A stretch of DNA of 64,000 nucleotides from Distichodus sexfasciatus. Taxonomy: Eukaryota; Chordata; Actinopteri; Characiformes; Distichodontidae. The stretch is taken from positions 38,063 to 102,062 of the forward strand of contig JAVGVS010000500.1 of assembly GCA_032718565.1 (NCBI GenBank). The letters are read 5' to 3'. How positions within the stretch are numbered: the stretch's first letter is position 1; every line of letters starts with the position of its first letter. The position numbers were made by a program, and so were the translations under genes. Positions 57,373-64,000 of this stretch are shown one piece after another. Below the pieces are notes generated by a model. The model was given only the letters and a program-made list of their open reading frames with translations. It was not told the DNA's origin and did no database searches.

Positions 57373-58374
57373 CTTTACTGGTAGTGATTACTGGTCCCTT
57401 ACTCCCCAGGTCTGGTTATACCCTGCTTTATGACATGGCAACCCAACTAAATGGTGTGTTCTGTACTTATTTTAAAAACCACTTTCTACATTTAAAATTC
57501 ATACATTTTGTGTCGGTCTTAGTTTACCATCATGGCATTTGGTTTCTACAAAAATTGAGAGCTTTTGAATAGTTAATCATTTGAGGGCGCTCCGTTAACT
57601 CAGAAAGCCTTGTCTTGTGCTTTTCGTGCTACTGATTTTTTCTTTATTTATGATATTTCATGATTTAAATAGTCCAGGTGCCCAGAGACCAAAAAACATC
57701 CATATCGGTATTGACTTAACCCAACCAGTTTTCGCCTGTTTGTGTTCACATTTTAAGAGCGCATTTAGGAGCTATCGAATTTTATTTAACACTACCAGTT
57801 CTCCCCACCGAGATCACATAGCTAATCTATTTCAAGTAAGTTGTTTCTTAACATCGCTGGAAAAGAGAGCAGATTGAGAAGAGGTAAAACGGAAGAGTGT
57901 GCTTCTTCCCCTGGAGGCGATGTCAGAGCCACGCGTTAAGCTGTGGGGTTCTGGCAGAAATGAAGAGATTATTGATTTAGCACCAGTGCTCGAGTCGCAG
58001 GTGGGGACGTGAGCCCAGCCACATATCAGCATAAATAATAGAATAGGGCTGATGAGGAGGGAAGCGATAGCCGCGGACTCGAGGAGATCTTTCCATGAAA
58101 ACACATATGCTCTCACCACACAAATACTCCAACAAATCAAATCAAATCAATAAATGAAAACATTGTTATACTCTTTTAAGAAAGTTTGACATCTTGCTTC
58201 ACACTGACAACTTTATTGAAAGCTCTGACCTTGTTGCCGTTCAGTTAGAAACTCCAGCCCATGGCTGTCGCAAGTACAGAATATGTCAAGCATTAACTGC
58301 TGAAATAAAGCTGTTTTTTCTGAATCTACGGCTTAAATTTTAAAAAAGAAAAAGAATTTGCTTTTTTGGAATTA
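57373..58374. other. unannotated stretch
   Basis: 57396-57420 resembles 56134-56158 on the other side of the hAT-type element (21 of 25 bases). Otherwise nothing recognised. Confidence 0.4.
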
Positions 58375-58471
58375 AAGCTTGGAGGCTTTTCAAAATTTAT
58401 TAGCCCCCCAGGAAATTATGGAACATTTTCCTGAACTTCTTCCCATTGTTTGCAGATTGATGAAATTGATA

Positions 58472-59092
58472 TGTGACCTACATGGCAAAACCAGTCACTT
58501 GCAGGTTTACATGAAAGGGCATAAATCAAGCTTCAAAACGATACCTATATGGAATGAATGGGACGACATATGACTGAGATATCAACATTCAAAGGACTCC
58601 AGGGTTTCTCCTACGGCAAGTGAGAAACGGAGAAATCTGCCTTTGAAGTTGGACTCACACGCCAGAGCACTCACAGACGCTGGTGCGTCGCTACGCCGCT
58701 TGCATTTACGGTAGCCTATCACGCTTGCATTCATACAGCCACACGGATAGCCTACCCGCGTAGGTTAACTGAACCGAGACGTAAGATGGACCGAGAAATA
58801 TCTTCACGCTTAGTCAACCTTTGTGCGGATTTACCAGAATGTTGGAGAGCGTCAAAACAGATACTTTTAACATTCTGCTGAACTGAATTCCTCACCTCAA
58901 GAAAAGTCACGTTTTTAGATGGAAAAGGTAAGTTTTCCAGCGAAATGCATTCACAACAGCAATAGAGACCTTCCTTCCACTGTTTCAAAAACAGCAAAAA
59001 CAAAAATCCCAAATTTTACCCACGCAACATAAACGCCGTTTTTCTCGAAACCTCCGCTAAGTATGTTTACTGGTTTTCCGTGGAGGGTCACA
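58472..59092 (+). mobile_element. TA-flanked MITE (TGTGACCCTCCACGG family), copy 3
   Basis: TGTGACCTACATGGCAAAAC at the left and TTTTCCGTGGAGGGTCACA at the right, each flanked by TA (58470-58471 and 59093-59094). Inserted in the left arm of the Tc1 element, so it is younger than that element. Confidence 0.85.
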
Positions 59093-59367
59093 TATAATCA
59101 AACATTCACCAGTGCTATTTAGTAGCTAATATAAAATACATTTTTAGGCTTGCTTTTATATCAAATATAGTAAAAAAAATGGGGTGGTCATAAATATTAG
59201 CCCCATGTGAATGCTTGCTTTTCAAAAACACACCTACGGTAATTCACCAATCAGCTTTGAAACCACACCTGTGCAGTCAATTGGCTTCCTAACAACATTC
59301 AATCAGCGTAAAAAGACTCCAAGGAACAGGGCACTTGAACACATGTGAGGGACTACTGTTACTCACC

Positions 59368-60368
59368 ATGCCAAAGACAAAGGAAATCAGTCTGGAGCTC
59401 AGAAAGAAGATAGTAGATGCTCATGATATGAGGAAGTGCCACACTGCCATTTCCAAGTGATTTCACAGTGCCCAGAACTGCTGTACATTGCATCATTGCC
59501 AAGCACAAGGAGACAAATTCTGTAAGAAAACAAACCTGGGTCGGGCCGTGAAGTACAAGATTTCAAGACTGCAAGGAGCCCCGACATCTGCTAAGATGGT
59601 TGTTGCTGACCTGGCCTTCTGGACAATGTTTCAAGGAACACAGCTGTGAGGCTCTTTCATCATGGTGGGGCTTCAGGCTATCGTCTCAGAAGAACCCCTT
59701 ATCAAAGAGCGGCACATCAGAGCCCGACTGAGGTTTGCCCGTAAACATTTGAAAGGTGCGCAAAGTAAAAGATGAGTTTTGGAAGTCTGTGCTGGTCTGA
59801 TGAGTCTAAACTGGAAACAGTTTGGGCACATGGATGTTGCTTATGTTTCATGCAAGAAGGAGAGGCTCTTCAACCCTAGGAACACAGTTCCCACCTCGGC
59901 AAATTTTGGTGGTGGGAGCATCAGGCTGTGGGGATGTTTCTTCGGAGCCTCAGGCATGGAAGCCTTGTTCAGGTGCATGGCGTCATGAAAAAAGAAAATC
60001 ATGTTGACATTTTGAGGGAGAATATGCAGAAATCTGCTCGTAGTCTAGGCTTAGGTCGCTGCTGGGTCTTCCAACAAGACAATGACCCAAAGCATACATC
60101 AAAATTAGTCCAACAGTTCCTCAAGGATACCAAAACCAAGATCCTGGAGTGGCCCGCACAGGGCCCAGACCTCAATCCTATTGGAAAATCCAGCGGAAGC
60201 AAAGTGAATGTCCATGCTCGGAAACCACGCAGTTTGGACCAACTACAGAACACCATAAATGAAGAATGGGCCAAAATCCCTCAGGAGACCTGTACCAACC
60301 TAGTAAAGAACCAATTTAAGAGACGCTGCTGGGCCAGGCTCAGAAAGGTACACCTTATTGACTATTAA
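59368..60368 (+). pseudogene. Tc1 transposase pseudogene
   Basis: Starts MPKTKEISLELRKKIVDAHD, the helix-turn-helix region of Tc1 transposases, and hits a stop after 30 codons. Later pieces are in shifting frames: FNPRNTVPTSANFGGGSIRL (about 59869-59928), then WVFQQDNDPKHTS, which holds the second catalytic Asp, and WPAQGPDLNPIGKSS. In the last motif the catalytic Glu of the family's DLNPIE is Gly. With stops, frameshifts and the lost catalytic residue the gene is dead. Confidence 0.85.
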
Positions 60369-60583
60369 TGGCCAGGGGGCTAATATGGACGTTCCTATTT
60401 TACCCTTTCTTGTTTCAACTCGTATCAATAAAAAATATCCCAATTAAAACTTTAGCGATACTAAGTTTTTGTGTATTTGTTTCCAAAATAACAAACACTC
60501 ATTGTTAATGGTCATTTTCATGGAGAAATCAAGAGTGTTGTCTAATTTCATAAGGGGGGCTAATCATTTTGCCCTCAACTGTA

Positions 60584-61505
60584 AGTTTGAGTGGAAATTT
60601 TCTGCTCAGTTTTTCTGGAATCAACAAGACACATTTTCTTTCTTTTCTTTTAATTAAGAAAAACAAAGTTTCTATGAGGTAAAATGACATGCTTCCCAAA
60701 TTAATGAGACAGTTACCTGATTTAACCTTATTTCAAAATCCTGCACAAAGCTCTTATTTAACATTTTTAACTGAAGCAAACATGTTCCTCCTTAGTTTAA
60801 TTCAGTCTTATTTTGGTTTGAGTTTGACACCCTGTGAGACTTGTGTCTTTAAGTATTATACATGGTATTGTTATCAGTTTGTCAACGTTGTGGTTGTTCA
60901 AACAAAAAGCCCATTCTGATCTGCTGGACATTGCACTGCTTCTCCTGGATCATTTTAGACCAGTGTGGTATATAAGATGTGTCAGATGTATCTTGTTAAT
61001 AAGGAATTGTACCTTAAAACAGCAAAGTGGCAGCACTATGCCTCATTTAACAACACACACATATGAATATTTTTTAAACAAATAGCCGGATATAGATTAA
61101 AAGTTGTTAAGACAGTTTAGTTTAGTTTTAGTAGAACACTACAGGATCTAAAAGAGTGTGTCACTTTGTCCATTGGCTATTTCTGAATTAACAACACTTC
61201 ACGCTGCTGCAGCACAATGAGGAATCACTTGAACTGATTCTGGAGTAAATGGGAGGATAGTTGTTGAGGAGAGAGAGAGAAAACACTGAATAGTCTAGGA
61301 AGAAGCTGGTTCTTTAATATAAACCTTTGCGGTAAAGTATTTCAGACTTTCTTATCTCCTCGCTGATCTGCTTTTACCTCGGTCTGGTATTTTTAAATCT
61401 AATCCTGCTTTGTCAAAGTTTGAATCTTTAATGGCTCACCTCCCATTTCCTGTCTTCTTACCCCTGCTGTGCCCCAGGTGTCATGGAGATGCTTACATGA
61501 GGGCT
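60584..61505. other. unannotated stretch
   Basis: AT-rich. An acceptor-like CCCCTGCTGTGCCCCAG at 61479 is followed by a (TG)n microsatellite (61508-61527), not by a coding frame. Confidence 0.4.
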
Positions 61506-61548
61506 CTGTGTGTGTGTGTGTGTGTGTATTTCTATAGAGTACTGAAAA

Positions 61549-62168
61549 TGTGACCCTCCACGGCAAAAACCAGTCGCTTGTCGCAAATTTTCAAAATTGT
61601 TATTATGTTTTCATGAAAGGGCATAAATCAAGCTTCAAAACGATACCTATATGGAATGAATGGGACGACATATGACTGAGATATCAACATTCGGCGAGTT
61701 TGGTTTCTCCTGTCACGCTAAGTGAGAAACGAGGGCACTCACAGACGCTGGTGCGGTCGCGACTTAAGGTTTATTTACGGTAGCTCACGCTGCATTCACA
61801 GCCACACGGATAGCCTACCTGCGCGTAGGGGGTTAACTGAACTCGAGATTAAGATGATTCTTGGAGAAATATCTTCACGCTTAGGTCAACCAGTGGATTT
61901 ACCGTAAATATTGGAGTAGAGCGGTAAAAACAGAAACAGTAACATTCCGCCGGACTTGAATTCCTCACCTCAAGAAAGTCACGTTTTTAGGATGGAAAGG
62001 GTAAGTTTTTCAGCGAAATTTATTCACAACAGTACAGTATAGACCTTTCCACTGTTTCAGAACACTAAAAACAAAAAATCCAAATTTCTTACTCCCACGC
62101 AACATAAACGCCGCTTTTTCTCAGAAACCTCCGCTAAGCATAAGTGACTGGTTTTGCCGTGGAGGTCA
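61549..62168 (+). mobile_element. TA-flanked MITE (TGTGACCCTCCACGG family), copy 4
   Basis: TGTGACCCTCCACGGCAAAA at the left and GGTTTTGCCGTGGAGGTCA at the right. The TA flanks have decayed (AA and AG). The interior shows several small deletions compared with copies 1 and 2. Confidence 0.8.
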
Positions 62169-63379
62169 AGCAAATCACATTAAAAGATTGCAGAGTCTGA
62201 GGATTAGTAAAGTGTATTCAGATTCAGTACGACTGCTGTCTCGTCCAGCGGATATTTAACACAAAGGTAATACCAAATATTTTGATATTAATAAATTGGA
62301 AATGAATCTCCTACTAATCAAAGTTTAAAGGGACAGGAAAAACTGAAGGTATTCAGATACCACACTCTAATCATCTCAAGCCATTAGTGGCGCTTTATTA
62401 AAGGTTCTGCACAGTGTTTACTAAGCATAATATTTATAATCAAATTATGGAAGATTGCACGAGTTGAAATTAATTTTCCAAAATGTCTCTTTTAATTCAT
62501 TAAGTGCATTTATTTAGTGTGGTTTGTTAATGCATTTAACTTGAAATAAAGATCTGACTGATGGAGGCACAGCGCATGCATGAAAGGAACACAGAGGAAT
62601 AACAACAATAATTATCTATTCACATGCATACATTCACTAAACATTTTATTCTGTCACAACACTACATTAAGTCCCTGTTCCGATTAAAAACCTTTTAACC
62701 TTCCGTCTTCCCTAAGATTTCTTTACAAGTCTCTCTTGCACATAATATATCCATAATTCATGTAATTATGCCTGCAAAAAGCCAGGGCTGCAGTGTCACA
62801 ATTACACAGCTATGTGCTAATTTTTGCTGATTATAATTTTGAGCATATTTATGAGCACTGCTGGTGTGAGGTAAGCTTTCAGATTCTAACCCCAGCCTGC
62901 TAATATCATGGATTCTAATCTAATCCCGCCTGTCCGAGCACCGTGGCCAATCACGTAAGTGGATGGCAAAAGTCACGCTTCTGTATGCATGAGGACCAAT
63001 GTTAGAGGAACGCGATCACGAGACTCGCTTACATGTTGGCGGAATGAAGGTGGGAACGGAGAAGACGCTACATCAGGGACTGAGGCTTGTTTTACACGCC
63101 CAGACACAGGGGAAATATAATGCACTTATTACCAAAGGTATAATGAAGGAAATGGAGGGCAGAAGGAGAAGGAGAGTAAGAGATAGAAAAGAAGAGTGTA
63201 AGGAGGGTGAACAGAACAGAATCAACTGGTGAAGAGGAGATGAAATGATGGACTTATGAAGAATATACTTCAGGTTTGTGGCCTAATGTGATATTTTTGA
63301 ATCATTATTCAAACCAAATGACAGTAAGTCAGTATTTAAAGAGTTAGTATTACCATGTATTTAAGGGAAGAGTCTGCAT
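62169..63379. other. unannotated stretch
   Basis: 62340-62990 is unique-looking. A purine-rich plus frame at 62999-63232 (arginine- and glutamate-rich) is probably a composition artefact. No exon was called. Confidence 0.4.
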
Positions 63380-63450
63380 AGTAAGAATTGGAGGTGTAAT
63401 GATATATCGGTCTGCATCGATACATCGATTCACTTATCAGCAATCCCATA

Positions 63451-63865
63451 GTGGACTCCGCAGGTGAACCCAAACGAGAGTCACAGAACCAGGTCGAGGA
63501 ACAGGATTTAGGACTGATGAAAACCAAGAGTTTATTCAAGCAGATGTCAAAACCAGAAAACACAGTTCACGGAGCAAATGAAATCCAAATCGCCAGAAGC
63601 TGAAGGCACTCCAAAACCGAAGCAAGGGTCAAACCGAGGCAGGAAAACACAAAGAACGCTTGGTGTGTAGCACTCGGCATAACAATACTTCGCAGGGAAT
63701 GGTTGTAACTAAAAGTCCTTAAATACAGGTGATGTGGATGGATTGGTTAAACTTGGTGATGCTGATCTGGTAGCTCAAGTTAATTGTGAAGGTCTGGAGC
63801 TGGAGTCCTGGTCAGATGGCCCTTCTGATAAGGTGGACTCCTCTCCTGTCTGGGCTAGATCTTAC
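63451..63865 (-). mobile_element. solo LTR, copy 2, 5-bp TSD
   Basis: Aligns over its full length with 26804-27212 (CAGGTGAACCCAAACG, CCAGAAAACACAGTTCACGG, GCATAACAATACTTCGCAGG, CTGTCTGGGCTAGATCTTAC). CCATA flanks both sides (63446-63450 and 63866-63870). The left flank (63385-63445) is a half hAT element with CATCGATACATCGATTC text, similar to 3882-4077. Confidence 0.75.
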
Positions 63866-64000
63866 CCATAGCATCGCATCCAAAATGAAAAACATCGACA
63901 GACGCTCTACATGGGCTGGAAACATCCCCTTTCTATTATGGACACATACTAAAGTCTACCTTCATACCGCTCCCTGCCACGTTAAAAGCTAACTGACAAG

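Larger units (their letters stand above)
58375..60581 (+). mobile_element. Tc1-type transposon, decayed, split by a MITE
   Basis: The right end GCTAATCATTTTGCCCTCAACTG next to TA pairs with left text AAGCTTGGAGGC...ATTTATTAGCCCCCC next to TA. Removing the 621-bp MITE leaves about 1.59 kb, the usual Tc1 length. A broken transposase lies at 59368-60368. Confidence 0.75.

Noticed and set aside
56134..57420. 25-bp similarity flanking the hAT-type element considered as a target duplication
   Set aside because: Too long and too diverged (21 of 25) for a hAT duplication, and not adjacent to the right terminus.
62999..63232. Arginine/glutamate-rich plus-strand frame
   Set aside because: Purine-rich tract. 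The amino acid bias follows from the base composition.

Overview
The window looks like teleost fish DNA. It is AT-rich, eukaryotic in signal style (spliced exons, a CpG-rich promoter, microsatellites) and packed with fish-type repeats: several tRNA-derived SINE families, L2/Rex-like and RTE-like LINE fragments, a Penelope-like fragment, a Tc1 element, solo LTRs and many non-autonomous hAT-type transposons. I found no tRNA or rRNA gene, no CRISPR array and no bacterial-style operon.

One protein-coding gene can be assembled with some confidence. A minus-strand, three-exon gene lies between 15771 and 10643. It encodes 162 residues that contain the literal LKAAEAR motif and is best read as lkaaear1 (LKAAEAR motif-containing 1). 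Its introns carry a Penelope-like fragment, a TA-flanked MITE, SINEs and a foldback sequence. About 2 kb past its stop codon lies a CpG-rich block (about 7550-9060). That block contains a strikingly symmetric promoter module with paired CRE-like, CCAAT and CCGCCAT motifs, plus an NRF1-like site.

Layout: 1-7.5 kb is repeats (a hAT end, SINEs, a 196-bp hAT MITE) in plain AT-rich DNA. 7.5-9.1 kb is the CpG-rich promoter block. 10.6-15.8 kb is lkaaear1. 16-26 kb is sparse, with SINEs, a MITE, a minisatellite and an unclassified AT-rich repeat. 26.8-35.8 kb is dense in retroelements (solo LTR, L2-type LINE, RTE-type LINE with a 20-bp target duplication, SINEs, hAT). 36-46 kb has two splice-flanked candidate exons on the plus strand, a palindromic MITE, and an old tandem duplication into which SINE and hAT elements nested. 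46-64 kb is again transposon-rich, with a LINE copy, several hAT elements, a local DNA duplication, a broken Tc1 split by a MITE, and a second solo LTR.

For many elements the target-site duplications can be read directly, so their boundaries are exact. Gene content other than lkaaear1 is uncertain. In human, LKAAEAR1 lies near MYT1, so the plus-strand candidate exons at 36.9 and 45.8 kb could be 5' exons of a neighbouring plus-strand gene, but I could not identify one.
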